From positions 124,001 through 188,000 of the forward strand of contig NZ_JAKCPW010000007.1 in assembly GCF_021440085.1 (NCBI RefSeq): DNA of 64,000 nt, written 5' to 3'. The position numbers were made by a program, and so were the translations under genes. The stretch's first letter is position 1. The number at the start of each line of letters is the position of its first letter. Shown piece after piece: positions 50,734-61,300 of the stretch. The notes below the pieces were generated by a model. That model was not told the origin of the DNA and did not search any database. It saw only the letters and a program-made list of their open reading frames with translations. Source of the DNA: Dyadobacter sp. CY261 (GTDB lineage Bacteria; Bacteroidota; Bacteroidia; Cytophagales; Spirosomataceae).

Positions 50734-51519
50734 TCAATGGGAAATAGCATGGGCGGCTAACATTTCCTTCAAGTCGTTCACATTGCTACATACGCCTGCA
50801 ACGCGACCATGTTTATCGATGAGCATGTGCGTGGGATATGCATTAATGTTCAGGGTGTCGTTCAGGTAACTCTTCTTATCGCCAACAACAGCATAATCGA
50901 ATTTTCTATTTTTCAGAAACTTCTGCAATGCGCTCCGTGGATCCATGGCGATGCTCAGAAATACCACATCTTTTCGCGCGCGGTTACTTGCCACAATCTC
51001 ATTCAGCTCGGGCATTTCAGCAATGCAGGGCAGGCATCCGATAAACCAGAATTTCATAACGACGAATTTGTTGCCGGTAGTCGCCGCGTCGAAAATCTGG
51101 CCATCGATCGTTTTGTATCCGAAGCCTTGCAGCGGTTTGCCAATTTTGAGAAAATCTGCGAAATCACTGTAGGCCGTCGCACGAAGCTGGTTGCGGATGG
51201 TTTCCTCCGTGTCGACGTCTAACTTTTTAAGTTGATACTGAATGGCTGTATCCTCCTGGGTGTATTTCAAAACCGCATATTCGCCTGTGCTATATTTCTG
51301 CATAAACGAGTCCAGCGGAATCACTTGTGCATCGGTATCGAAAGGTGTGAAATGCTTGTAAAACTTGATGTTTTTGGAATGGTAATCCCACCAATGCGGA
51401 AAGTCGGAGAGCAATTTTTCCGTGCCCGCGACCTGTTTTCCCAATTTTGTGCTGTCGCCTGAACAGGACAATATCAGGATGGTGAGCATAGCAAGAATTG
51501 CGTTGATCGGCAGCTTCAT
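50734..51519 (-). CDS. TlpA/ResA-type thioredoxin-like lipoprotein
   Basis: The 261-residue protein has a signal with LSC lipobox (LTILILSC, Cys19). The first 130 residues are specific to the protein and the last 130 form a redoxin: GNKFVVMKFWFIGCLPCIAEMPELNEIV near 147-174 with active-site C-L-P-C, VVFLSIAMDPRSALQKF, and the cis-Pro segment NAYPTHMLID near 230. It reduces or rearranges disulphides in the periplasm, possibly in cytochrome c maturation. Stands alone. Confidence 0.85.
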   Translation of the reverse strand: MKLPINAILAMLTILILSCSGDSTKLGKQVAGTEKLLSDFPHWWDYHSKNIKFYKHFTPFDTDAQVIPLDSFMQKYSTGEYAVLKYTQEDTAIQYQLKKLDVDTEETIRNQLRATAYSDFADFLKIGKPLQGFGYKTIDGQIFDAATTGNKFVVMKFWFIGCLPCIAEMPELNEIVASNRARKDVVFLSIAMDPRSALQKFLKNRKFDYAVVGDKKSYLNDTLNINAYPTHMLIDKHGRVAGVCSNVNDLKEMLAAHAISH

Positions 51520-51593
51520 GGTATTAATTGATTGATCGATGCATGATTAACCCCAATTATTTTTGATGCACTCACGTCTGGTGCTCCAAAAAT

Positions 51594-51629
51594 CGGCTCC
51601 CCGGCAATTGTCCGGGGAGCCGGTTTTTT
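51594..51629. terminator. bidirectional rho-independent terminator
   Basis: CGGCTCCCCGG (51594-51604) is the perfect reverse complement of CCGGGGAGCCG (51612-51622), loop 7. A T run follows on the plus strand (51624-51629) and ATTTTT on the minus strand. It lies downstream of the lipoprotein gene ending at 51688. Confidence 0.85.
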
Positions 51630-51687
51630 AGGAAAGTCATTGATGCAGTTGCTGGACATACGCCTTCAAAGGAATCCCGTTGCGTTT

Positions 51688-52725
51688 TTAATTGACATAA
51701 TAGTTCTTCAAAAGCACATTTTTAGCTGCGCCATAGCGTAATGTCCACGATTCCTTCCTCGTATCCGGCAAGGTATGTTCCAGGACGAGGCTGTACGAAT
51801 CGACATTGGCGAACCGGTTCTTCCACGAATCGAACTGCTGCTTTGCATCGAACCCGGTGATCAGATCCGACGGACTGAACCTGCTTTTTAAATCATCGAT
51901 ATCTCCGGACGACAGGTTGGTATCAAACGACGTCGGTGCAGTCAGGTTCTCCCAGCGTTCGAGGAAATTGAATGACGAAGTCCAGACCAGATCGCCATTT
52001 TCATCAAACAGGAGCGGCAGCTGTGTCATGCCGTAATACGTCACCGCCACCTCGTAATACCGTTTGCCGCCATGAAGGATCGTTACTGTTGCCTGCACAA
52101 ACTGCAATTCATTCTTTGAGGACAGGTGACCCTTATCGGTGTCGTTGAGCAGCGGCAATGCGGCTATTGCGGCAGGGTTCGGCGTATTTCGATCGCTTAC
52201 AAACTGCTTGATCTTGTCGGGAAGGTCGTCGATATGGCGTGTCTGGTAAACATGCTCGATGTGGTCCATCAACTGCGGATATTTACCGACTATTTTCGCG
52301 GTATAGGTTACTCCATTGAGCTGATAATCGGCAAAATTATACTGAGGAAATGCCGGAGCCGACTGAAACAGGTCGTCTGCAACGCGCACGTTGAAGAAAG
52401 TGCCCCCCTGAACGCTTGTTCCATCAAATAATGCCTTCAAGGAATCCGACAAATCACCATTTACCTTTCGTTGGGCTTCCAGAATATCGCTCCGGTTGGA
52501 GATAAGCGTAAATGGTACCCCATGCTGGCTGAACCGGATCAGATACACTTTGTCCTTTTCAAGTACGGATGGATCCAGTTCGGTATGCCCGGGATAACGT
52601 TCATCAATGGTATTTTTGATCGCATCCGGGAGCATACCAGGCTCAGGTATAACGTGGTCCTGAAGAGAACATCCCTGAATGAATGCAACCAGCAACAAAG
52701 CAATAGCAAGACTACTTCTTTTCAT
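51688..52725 (-). CDS. PepSY-like secreted lipoprotein of unknown function
   Basis: A 345-residue protein with lipobox (VAFIQGC, Cys19). The motif MLPDAIKNTIDERYPGHTELDPSVLEKDKVYLIRFSQHGVPFTLISNRSD near 31-80 resembles the PepSY-like domain (P-x-A-I/V...YPG...Y-x-V-x-F/I) found in small Bacteroidota proteins, and a second weaker unit may follow near 110-180. The C-terminal part is not recognised. No conserved catalytic residues are seen. It stands alone, ahead of a bidirectional terminator. Confidence 0.6.
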   Translation of the reverse strand: MKRSSLAIALLLVAFIQGCSLQDHVIPEPGMLPDAIKNTIDERYPGHTELDPSVLEKDKVYLIRFSQHGVPFTLISNRSDILEAQRKVNGDLSDSLKALFDGTSVQGGTFFNVRVADDLFQSAPAFPQYNFADYQLNGVTYTAKIVGKYPQLMDHIEHVYQTRHIDDLPDKIKQFVSDRNTPNPAAIAALPLLNDTDKGHLSSKNELQFVQATVTILHGGKRYYEVAVTYYGMTQLPLLFDENGDLVWTSSFNFLERWENLTAPTSFDTNLSSGDIDDLKSRFSPSDLITGFDAKQQFDSWKNRFANVDSYSLVLEHTLPDTRKESWTLRYGAAKNVLLKNYYVN

Positions 52726-52898
52726 ATCGTCGGATAATTGGTTTAATCATCCAACCTACACATAATTGTGAGGTCTCGCTGCATGGATATGACACAAGAT
52801 GCGAAATTATTTTACGCTACCACATTTGAATTTACAGCCGGAGCAACTGTTTCTGACCAGTTCTCATCCCGGCATTTCCTGCGGCACGTTCTCCTGCA

Positions 52899-53318
52899 TC
52901 AATCCATCGAGCTGGCTAACCACTTCTTTCTCAAACGCCTGTATTCCAGAAATTGGATCAATAGCGCTGTGCCCGTTCCAAAACAAAGTGGCCAGAGATA
53001 GGTGCCGGGAAGTATTTGTGGCAGGTTGGCAATCGATGGATGTTGCCAAATGAATGCTGCGCCGATGATCAGCAGGAGGGCTACCAGGCTAAGCAGCATA
53101 TAGAGCAATTTTTGCCTTGCCTGCTGCTTTTTCTTGAAAATAAGCCGTTCCACCCGGAATGAAAGCCCGTAGGACAAGCCCTTGGCGGGTTCTTTGTTCA
53201 GTGCACCAAAAACCAGTTCGTAGGCCTTCAAATCTTCTTTTGTGGCATTATCTGAATCCAAAGGTGCCGGTGAATTAAGATCCAGCCATGCCTGGATACG
53301 TTTGTCCCGTTCATTCAT
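52899..53318 (-). CDS. membrane protein coupled to an ECF sigma factor
   Basis: A 139-residue protein with a soluble N-terminus (QAWLDLNSPAPLDSDNATKEDLKAYELVFGAL near 9-40), two transmembrane helices near 71-89 (LYMLLSLVALLLIIGAAFIW) and 105-120 (LWPLCFGTGTALLIQFL), and a basic tail EYRRLRKKW. Its start overlaps the sigma-factor stop by four bases (ATGA). Its topology and position suggest an anti-sigma factor, but no anti-sigma domain is recognisable. Confidence 0.65.
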   Translation of the reverse strand: MNERDKRIQAWLDLNSPAPLDSDNATKEDLKAYELVFGALNKEPAKGLSYGLSFRVERLIFKKKQQARQKLLYMLLSLVALLLIIGAAFIWQHPSIANLPQILPGTYLWPLCFGTGTALLIQFLEYRRLRKKWLASSMD

Positions 53319-53872
53319 TTATTTTCGTGTTTAAGATAAAGTTCAACGCTTTCTTTAAGCAGTTTTCGGGCACGGAAAAGATAGTTTTTTACAGTTCCTT
53401 CCGGCATACCTGTAATCAGTTCTATCTCCGGATATGAAAACTCATCCAGGTGATATAAGGTTAAGACTGTTCTGTATTGAAGCGGCAGCTGTGCAATCAA
53501 TTGATGTACATAATGGGTTATGTCCTTTTCGGCCAGCACCTGCTCGGGTGTCACGGTTGTAAGATGAAAGTGTTCCAGGTCGTCAGTAAGCTCGGAAGTT
53601 CTCATTTTTCGGTACTTTCTCAGATAGTCTATCGCAGTCAGGTAAGCAATGCGGGCTATCCAGGTGGATAACTTCGACTGAAAGGCAAACATCTTCAAAT
53701 GATTGTGGACTTTCAGGAATACATCCTGGCAAATATCTTCGGCGTCAGCCTGATCCAGGGTCAGCCGGTGAACCACGTGAAAGACCAGCCGTTCGTACTG
53801 ATTGACCAGTAACGCAAAAGCTTTGATATCCCCATGTTGTATCTTCAGGACGACCTCCTTTTCATTGAACAT
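53315..53872 (-). CDS. ECF RNA polymerase sigma factor
   Basis: The start is set at 53872 (MFNEKEVVLKIQHGDIKAFALLVNQYERLVFHVVHRL). The 185-residue protein has region 2 (QADAEDICQDVFLKVHNHLKMFAFQSKLSTWIARIAYLTAIDYLRKYRK near 45-93) and region 4 (LIAQLPLQYRTVLTLYHLDEFSYPEIELITGMPEGTVKNYLFRARKLLKES near 122-172). It overlaps the following membrane protein gene by four bases. The target genes are unknown; the frame is intact, unlike the sigma gene at 48583. Confidence 0.93.
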   Translation of the reverse strand: MFNEKEVVLKIQHGDIKAFALLVNQYERLVFHVVHRLTLDQADAEDICQDVFLKVHNHLKMFAFQSKLSTWIARIAYLTAIDYLRKYRKMRTSELTDDLEHFHLTTVTPEQVLAEKDITHYVHQLIAQLPLQYRTVLTLYHLDEFSYPEIELITGMPEGTVKNYLFRARKLLKESVELYLKHENK

Positions 53873-53986
53873 GCGCAGTAGACGGGGGCTTGCTTCCAAA
53901 AGTTGCAGAAATAAAGGCAAATATATTGCAACCTCTCAGCGGTAGCGCCCGTCTACTGGCCATTAAGCAATCTAACATCGAATCTT

Positions 53987-54304
53987 ATGGGCGGGATCGT
54001 CTTATTTATAGCAATTGCCTACGTCATTTCGGCAATATTTAATTTCTTCCTTCGCAAACAAGTTTTGGATTCAGGGCCTATTGACGATAATGCATTGGAA
54101 TTTCTGAAAAGTCTGGCGTCTTTCGGACCGCCGGAACCGCTCAAATGGGGCGTCTTAAGTCTGTTCGGAGGTATCGGTCTGGTTGTGATCGAATTTTTAC
54201 CTTTTAAATTAAATGAGTCGCCTTTGCCGTACGGCGTCGAGGCGATTTTTCTTGCCATCGGCTTTCTGACCTACCATTACATGTTGCGCATGCCAAGGCG
54301 CTGA
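53987..54304 (+). CDS. small three-helix membrane protein
   Basis: A 105-residue protein with helices near residues 3-21 (IVLFIAIAYVISAIFNFFL), 52-70 (WGVLSLFGGIGLVVIEFL) and 82-96 (GVEAIFLAIGFLTYHYM), and a short soluble loop between helix 1 and 2 (QVLDSGPIDDNALEFLKSL). No family is recognised. Divergent from the sigma factor gene, and about 110 bases ahead of the outer-membrane barrel gene. Confidence 0.6.
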   Translation: MGGIVLFIAIAYVISAIFNFFLRKQVLDSGPIDDNALEFLKSLASFGPPEPLKWGVLSLFGGIGLVVIEFLPFKLNESPLPYGVEAIFLAIGFLTYHYMLRMPRR

Positions 54305-54417
54305 CCGGCAGTATAACCCACCGCAATTTTCCAGTTTCTCACCAGTCCTCGCAAAGCGCTGACACAGGGCTTCTGTGCCTCATCGAAACGGCTTTTATCA
54401 CAATCACTATCATAGCT

Positions 54418-56850
54418 ATGAAAACAAAACAACTAGCCATACTGGCTTTTATCATAATATCCACAGTGCTGGCATGGCCTATAACCTGCCGCGGTCAGAT
54501 TGCGTCAACTGAATACAGGCTTTCAGGCAAAGTGGCCGATTCCACCTCGCAGCAAGCACTGGAATTTGTCACGGTATCGCTGATTTCCGATAGTAGTCAA
54601 ACAATGAAAGCTGATTATTCGAAAGCCGACGGCTCCTTCTTGTTAGCGGATATCAAGCCGGGAGTATACTCGCTGGTGTTGACGATGGTTGGCTATAAGA
54701 CAGTCATAATGCCCATTATTCTGAACGATAGTGTCGGTATGGGACGTGATCTGGGTGTTGTTTTATTGGTCCCCCAGGCGATCGGCTTAACAGAAGTGCT
54801 CGTGAAAGCCGCCAGGCCCATTGTTACCCAGCAAATCGACCGGCTTACCTATGATTTGCAGGCTGATCCCGACAGCAAGGTGTACAATGCATTGGAAATG
54901 ATGCGTAAGGTGCCGTTCTTATCGCTGGACGGAGATGAGAACATTTTGCTGAAAGGCAGCCGTAACTACCGGGTGTTTATTAATGGCAGGCCCTCCGGTT
55001 TGGTCGAGCGAAACCCCAAAGATGTCCTGCGCACCATGCCTGCTTCAAGTATTGTGCGGATTGAAGTCATCACCAATCCGCCTGCCAAATACGATGCGGA
55101 AGGAATGGCCGGTATTATCAACATTGTTACCAGCAAAAGCCTCGAAAATGGCGTTAAGGGCTCGATAACCCTTAGCGAACGTTTTCCGGTAGGTGGGCCT
55201 GGGCTGGGTGGATCCGTGTCGGCCCAAAGGGGGAAGCTTGGCATATCTGTACTGGGCGGCGCAAGCCTATACAGGATACCGTTAACGGATAACGAACTCG
55301 ACCGGGTGACACCTGGCCCGGAGCCGACCATGCTTAATCAGGCTGGAAAAAGACGGTCCAGGCAGCGAAGCGGGTACCTTGGCTATGAAGTAAGTTATGA
55401 AATCAACGACCGGCATTTACTAACGGGCCAGCTTAACATCAACGGTAGCCGGACACGGGCAACCGTCAGCCAAAGGTCATTGCTCGACGCAGGTGCATTG
55501 CAAGGTTACGACCTGAATGCAGCTAACGCCTTGTCGGGAAGTTCGTTCGACGCTGCATTTAACTATCAGCTGGGTTTTAAGGCAGGCAAGGACCGGCTCT
55601 TGACGATATCTTATCGGTATTATGGCTATGATGATGACCAGCATGACCAGGTTGCATTGACTAATAGGAGGAATTATGAATCTCCTGACTACCAGCAGCT
55701 GAATGACCAGCGTTTTGACGAGCAGTCGTTTCAGCTCGACTATGTTTCGCCTGTCAAAAAGGTCAATGCTGAGATTGGTTTAAAGGCCATTCTGCGCCGG
55801 AACAACAGTAATTTTGAGTACCGCTCGTTCAACGACGGCCAGTTCGAAATGGATCCTGACCTAAGCAATCGGTTCAGTTACAACCAGGATGTGTTGAGTG
55901 CTTACAACTCCTATGAATACGCACTGGGTAACTGGGGTTTGCGTGCCGGTGTGAGAGTAGAGCAGACGTTGATCAAGGCTGATTTCCTTTCAACCAATTC
56001 CACGGTCGCTCAGCGTTATACCAATGTCATACCTTCACTGGCTGTAAGCCGCAAACTAAAAAATAATGGAATGGTAAAGATCGGCTTTGTCCGGCAGATA
56101 TCCAGACCCAGTATCCAACGTCTTAACCCTTTCGTCGACCGTTCAAACCCCAATGTGGAAACGAGCGGTAACCCGAACTTGCGTCCATATACTTTCAACC
56201 GCATTCAGCTAAGCTATGGCGTGTCGGCAAAGGTTTCGCTGAATCTAGGTCTGGACTACACATTTGTGCGCAACATTGATTTTCGCATTACAAGGTTTGA
56301 TTCTTCTGCCAATATCAGCCGTAGTACCTACGAAAACACCGGCTCGGGCGATGCGGTTGACTTTTCATTGAGTACCCGGTATCCCGTCACCAAAAACTGG
56401 GATATCAATGTCAACGGTATGCTCACCTTTATATCTGCAGCCGTGGGCAACCCGCCGTCGCGAATAAGTACCCGGATCGTTCAATACAACGTTACGCTGT
56501 CCACGGCATATCGGTTAGGAAAAGGATGGAGAATCAACGCCAGTCTGAATCCGGTGAGCCGCAGTTTCAGGTCCCCGCAGGAAAAGGCCAATGGCCTGCT
56601 TGCATCATCGTTCGGTGTCACAAAAGAGATCATCGAAGGAAAGCTATCGTTGTCTGTCATGGTCGCCAACCCGTTTACTACCTACCGGACCAACGCGGTT
56701 CGGGCGGTCGGGACAACATTCACCCAGTACCGCAGTAGCAGGGACTATTTTCGTTCGTTCAACATCAACCTCACTTATAACTTTGGCAGGCTGAAAGATG
56801 CGATTAAAAAGAATAAGCGAGGAATTAAAAACGATGATATCAATAAATAG
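54418..56850 (+). CDS. outer-membrane beta-barrel protein (TonB-receptor-like, OMP_b-brl_3)
   Basis: The 810-residue protein has a signal peptide (LAILAFIIISTVLAWPITCRG), a CarboxypepD_reg-like domain near 36-115 (RLSGKVADSTSQQALEFVTVSLI, DGSFLLADIKPGVYSLVLTMVGYK), a plug-like domain near 120-225 (VYNALEMMRKVPFLSLDGDENILLKGSRNYRVFINGRPSGLVERNPKDVLRTMPASSIVRIEVITNPPAKYDAEGMAGIINI) and a large C-terminal barrel. This group lacks the SusC N-terminal signature and imports unknown ligands. Monocistronic; no terminator hairpin is obvious downstream. Confidence 0.92.
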   Translation: MKTKQLAILAFIIISTVLAWPITCRGQIASTEYRLSGKVADSTSQQALEFVTVSLISDSSQTMKADYSKADGSFLLADIKPGVYSLVLTMVGYKTVIMPIILNDSVGMGRDLGVVLLVPQAIGLTEVLVKAARPIVTQQIDRLTYDLQADPDSKVYNALEMMRKVPFLSLDGDENILLKGSRNYRVFINGRPSGLVERNPKDVLRTMPASSIVRIEVITNPPAKYDAEGMAGIINIVTSKSLENGVKGSITLSERFPVGGPGLGGSVSAQRGKLGISVLGGASLYRIPLTDNELDRVTPGPEPTMLNQAGKRRSRQRSGYLGYEVSYEINDRHLLTGQLNINGSRTRATVSQRSLLDAGALQGYDLNAANALSGSSFDAAFNYQLGFKAGKDRLLTISYRYYGYDDDQHDQVALTNRRNYESPDYQQLNDQRFDEQSFQLDYVSPVKKVNAEIGLKAILRRNNSNFEYRSFNDGQFEMDPDLSNRFSYNQDVLSAYNSYEYALGNWGLRAGVRVEQTLIKADFLSTNSTVAQRYTNVIPSLAVSRKLKNNGMVKIGFVRQISRPSIQRLNPFVDRSNPNVETSGNPNLRPYTFNRIQLSYGVSAKVSLNLGLDYTFVRNIDFRITRFDSSANISRSTYENTGSGDAVDFSLSTRYPVTKNWDINVNGMLTFISAAVGNPPSRISTRIVQYNVTLSTAYRLGKGWRINASLNPVSRSFRSPQEKANGLLASSFGVTKEIIEGKLSLSVMVANPFTTYRTNAVRAVGTTFTQYRSSRDYFRSFNINLTYNFGRLKDAIKKNKRGIKNDDINK

Positions 56851-56904
56851 CCAACATTGGGGAGGCGATCGGCCGAAAGCGGTAGGCGCGGCAACTCGCC
56901 CGGC

Positions 56905-57921
56905 TCAGCGCATTCTCGGCACTTCCCAAACCTTGAAAATCTGATCGTTCACCAACTTGGTCACTTTCCCCCCGGGCCCTTTTTCAAAATGGAGTTTCCA
57001 GGAATCGGCCCGGAGGAATAAGTCCGTTTCTGATGCGGCGCCGAGCTCCCACTTGGGCTGTCCGGGAAGCTGCAAATAGAGTTTTCCGGCTTCGCGGCTG
57101 ACGGTTAAGTGCCATTTGTCGTCGCCGTAGTTACCCAAAAGCAAGTTACTTTGCGCCTCGGTAAGTTTCACTTCTACCACCCGCTCCACCAATGGCGTGA
57201 TCGCATTGTACCAGAACCGGTGCCAGGCCGGCGAGCCCCAGCCAAACACAATGCCGGTTTGCAATGTACAGATGAGCAAAGTGCCAAACCATGTGATAAA
57301 GTGAATGCGTTTTAAGCTGAGCCAGTCGTAAACGAACAAGGGGATCAGTAATATGTCCAAATAAATAAAGCGGATAAAAAGGATTTCCTGAATGCCCGGC
57401 AAGAAGCGGATCCGGTCAATACCGGCTTGTATGACGATCATCGTCGCCAGGAAAAGCAGTCGTTTGTGAGCCGCCGCCCTCTTCCTGACCAGCATTCCCC
57501 AGGAAAAGAAAATTCCGAACAGAATTTGTAAGTACAACTGAATGAACAGAATATCAAACTGTCCGCCAGGCTCCGGCGGATTATTGACGATCAGCGCACG
57601 GACCGTGACGACTACCAGCGATACCCAGACAAGTATGCCAAATACAAAACCGGTCTGTCCTAGCTGTTTGTGACGTTTGATATTGCCATTTGCTACCAGC
57701 AGGGTTTGGGCCAGAAAAATACCCATCCACGCCGTCATGATCAGGCCATGCACATGTAAAAACCAATGCACTTTTATTTCCTCTTGGATGATCATCTGAT
57801 AGTCCGGGACAAACCCGAGTGCAACCAGAATAGGGAATAGAATGGCCATTGAAACAAAAAAGTAGCGGCCTTTATGGATGGTGATGCTTTGGGGATTTTT
57901 ATGTTCTAATTGAATTTCCAT
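56905..57921 (-). CDS. multi-helix membrane protein with C-terminal soluble domain
   Basis: Seven helices are visible in the first 240 residues, beginning YFFVSMAILFPILVALGF near 20-37, then VHWFLHVHGLIMTAWMGIFLAQTLLV near 51-76 with a His pair (H-V-H-G), and more to residue 235. The last 70 residues are soluble and rich in beta strands (WHLTVSREAGKLYLQLPGQPKWELGAASETDLFLRADSWKLHFEKG). It resembles uncharacterised DUF2306-like proteins in the membrane part. 338 residues. Function unknown. The small gene at 57983 starts upstream on the same strand. Confidence 0.7.
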   Translation of the reverse strand: MEIQLEHKNPQSITIHKGRYFFVSMAILFPILVALGFVPDYQMIIQEEIKVHWFLHVHGLIMTAWMGIFLAQTLLVANGNIKRHKQLGQTGFVFGILVWVSLVVVTVRALIVNNPPEPGGQFDILFIQLYLQILFGIFFSWGMLVRKRAAAHKRLLFLATMIVIQAGIDRIRFLPGIQEILFIRFIYLDILLIPLFVYDWLSLKRIHFITWFGTLLICTLQTGIVFGWGSPAWHRFWYNAITPLVERVVEVKLTEAQSNLLLGNYGDDKWHLTVSREAGKLYLQLPGQPKWELGAASETDLFLRADSWKLHFEKGPGGKVTKLVNDQIFKVWEVPRMR

Positions 57922-57982
57922 GATGCAGGTGTTAGAGGTTCGATTTGATATACTGAATGCTCATTCTCGGAATGTAGGGTGA

Positions 57983-58144
57983 TTATGGCCGAGGTAGGGT
58001 GATATCTGTTTGGGACAGAATGTAAATGAAGAACCGTAACACACTGTCGAACGAAAACCAGCAGATTGCCAGGAAAACGATCCAGTAGGTGATGGTCAGG
58101 ATTAGCAATAATGCCTGTTCCTGATTGCGCGGGTAAGTTTTCAT
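57983..58144 (-). CDS. 53-residue single-helix membrane protein
   Basis: ATG at 58144, preceded by an A-rich GATCGAAAA, opens a 53-codon frame with one long hydrophobic helix (ALLLILTITYWIVFLAICWF near residues 11-30) and a second half-helix (SVLRFFIYIL). It ends 61 bases before the membrane protein gene, so it may be co-transcribed. Not recognised, but the organised hydrophobicity supports a real small gene. Confidence 0.5.
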   Translation of the reverse strand: MKTYPRNQEQALLLILTITYWIVFLAICWFSFDSVLRFFIYILSQTDITLPRP

Positions 58145-58339
58145 TTTTCGATCCGTGATAAGTATTCACGAAGGTAACTGTCTCACACAGCCAGGAGCTA
58201 GCAAGATCAGCCCTCAATGTGGCAATCTCGTCACGTGCAGAAACCAGAAAATTTGGAATGGGAAAATCTTGTAACGCTTGTAACAAAAGCTGTCAAACTG
58301 GTAACCGATAATGGCTATACGTCTTGGTGCAGGTGCCAG

Positions 58340-61300
58340 TTAATGGCTGCGGTCCAGCTCGGCGGCAAATGCAGATGGCGTCTTGCCGTACTGCTCCTGG
58401 AAGCATTTGGAAAAATAGGAATGCGAGGTAAAACCGACCTGATCGGCAATTTGGGATACCGTACCGCTGTTGGCCGACAGCAATTGCGCTGCACGTTGCA
58501 GACGGATCGTCTTCACGAAATCACTGGGCGATTGGCCGGTTAGAGCTTGCAGTTTGCGGTACAATTGCATCCGGCTCATGCCAATCTCCTTCCCGAAGGT
58601 TTCTACATTGAAATTCTCATCAGACATAAATTGCTCAATAACAGCCATGGCACGACTCAGAAATTGCTCGTCGACGGAAGATATGGCGATGTTGACAGGC
58701 TGCAAAACCACCTCGCGGCTGTATCGTTCTTTGAGCCGGCGACGGCCTTCGATGAGGTTGCCGACGCGGATTAATAGCTCCTTCACTTCAAATGGTTTGG
58801 TAAGGTAATCGTCTGCACCGGTTTCCAGTCCCTGCAATCTGTTTTCTACCGAAGTTTTGGCCGTCAATAAAATCACTGGAATGTGGCTCGTGTTCTGGTG
58901 CGTTTTCAGACGTTGACACAGCTCGATGCCATCCATTTTGGGCATCATTATATCGGAAATGATCAGATCCGGAATTTGCTCCTGCGCCAGTTGATATCCT
59001 TCGGCACCATTGATTGCTTCGACTGTTCGGCAGCCAGAATGTTCTGTAAGTGCGTGTTTTATAAAATCACGAAGATCTGCATGATCCTCCACAATGAGCA
59101 CCAGCGGAGTTTCCGGATCTTGATTCGAAATTATTGATGCCGGTTCATCGGACACCGGCGCGTCGGCAGCTTCATCGGATTGAATGCTCATTGCTTCGAT
59201 TGGCGCTGTACTTTGCTGAACAAATTGAGCAGCATGAAGCATTTCCAGCGGCAGGGAAACGACAAACTCGCTTCCCTGCCCCAGAGAACTGGATGCGGTA
59301 ATGCGCCCCTGGTGCAATTCAACCAGTTCACGTGCGAGGGCGAGGCCAATTCCGGAACCCTCGTGCTCGCGGGCGAGCGAATTGTCAATCTGATGAAAGC
59401 GGTCGAAAATCCGTTCAAGCTGGTCGGCCGGCAGTCCCGGACCATTGTCTGTCACTTTTAATTCAACCCAAACAAAAGGTTTTTCAGACGGCTCGCGCTG
59501 AATTTCCGGTATTGGCGATATTTGCAGCGATATGAAAATCTGACCATGGCTGGGTGTAAACTTGAAGGCATTGGAAAGCAGATTGTTCAGAACTTTTTCC
59601 AGTTTATCGCCATCAAAACTTAACCAAAGGCTTCCTTCCGGGACTACGATCCGGAATGTGATGCCGCTCCGGCCGGCAATAGACACAAACGAACCGGCTA
59701 CGCGCTTTACAAAATGGATCAGGTCCCCGGGTTGCACATCCAGTTGCATCCTGCCTGCTTCGAGTTTTGACAGGTCAAGCAATTGATTGACCAAATGCAG
59801 CAATCGCCTTCCGTTTCTTTGCATACTCCGGAACGGGGACGCGTAGGGGTCGGAATCCGGCATATTGGTAAGCCAGTGTTCCAATGGGCTGAGAATGAGC
59901 GTAAGCGGCGTGCGGAATTCGTGTGTGATATTGGCAAAGAAATCAGATTTAAGACGGTTGATTTCCAGTAGCTGCTGTGCTTTTATCTCGCGGATCTTCA
60001 ATGCCGTTTTGGTGCGTTCTCGCCGGAGCAAAAACTGCCACCCAGCGAAGAAAAGCCCTGCGAGCATCAACGCATATAATGCATAAGCCCATCCGGTGCG
60101 CCACCACGGAGGTGAAATCAGGATGGTAATGGACTTTTCGACCCAAATTCCGTCACTGTTGGCTGCCCGCACCCGGAATTTGAATTTACCGGGCGGCACA
60201 TTCGCATAATTGGCGGTACGTTCGGCGCTCACAGAATGCCATTCCGGGTCGTAATCTTCGAGTTTGTAGGCGTATAAATGAAGTTCGGGGTGGCGAAAGT
60301 CGATTGCCGCAAAATCAATGGAAAAAATATTCTGATCATGGCCCAGCTCGATGGAGTTGCCATGAAACGTGATCACCTGGTTACGAACCCGAAAAGCAGA
60401 GAAGTTCAGTATCGGGGCGATTGGGCGCTCTCTCAGTAATTCTTCCGGATGGAAATGAAAGTACCGCTCCATACTTCCGAAATAAATCCGGCCGTCACGC
60501 CTTTTGTAGCCAGCCCCAAAGAAGAAATCTTCCCCGGGCGAAATACCGTAGTTAATCCCAAACAAGCGTAAAGACCGGCGATTGGCACTTATGGCCCCAA
60601 TACCGGTAGACATCGCCGCCCAGAGAACGCCATTGTCGTCTTCCAACAACGCTTTTACAAATGGGAGCGGCTTGGCCGACCCGGGATCTTTAAACGCCAC
60701 AAAAAAGCCGTGTTTGCGGTCATAATAATGCAGTCCCGTTGTTGAGGCCACCCAGAGCGTACCCGCAGCGTCTTCGACAAGATCGGTCACGGTGCTCCAT
60801 GGCAGGAAGTGTTTGAACTTACCTGTCGCCCGGTCCATCAAATTGAGCCCGCCGCCATTAGTCCCAACCCAGAATGCCCCGTTATGGTCTTCTAAAACGG
60901 TGAGTATGTAATTATTACTAATGGAACTACTATCCTTGTCTTGATGGCGATAGTGGCTGAATGTCCCGGTTTTACTATCCAGCCTGTCCAGGCCGCCGGC
61001 AGTTAAAACCCAGTTTGTCCCGGCGCGGTCCTGATAAAAACCGGCAGCTTCTCCGGGGCTGATGCTGAATGCATTGGATGGATCGTGCCGATAGTGGGTA
61101 AATCTGCGGGAAGAGTGCTGGTAACGATATAATCCGTTATTCCAGGTTGAAATCCAGCGATCTCCTTGTCCGTCAGAATTTAACCGCGTCACATGATCGG
61201 TCAGGAGTGTTGTCTGTTTTGCGGCCTGAGCTAACCAGTTATCGGCTTTTTTCGAGATAAAATCACCGGTCGTCAACCCGGCAATCGTGCCGATCCAAAG

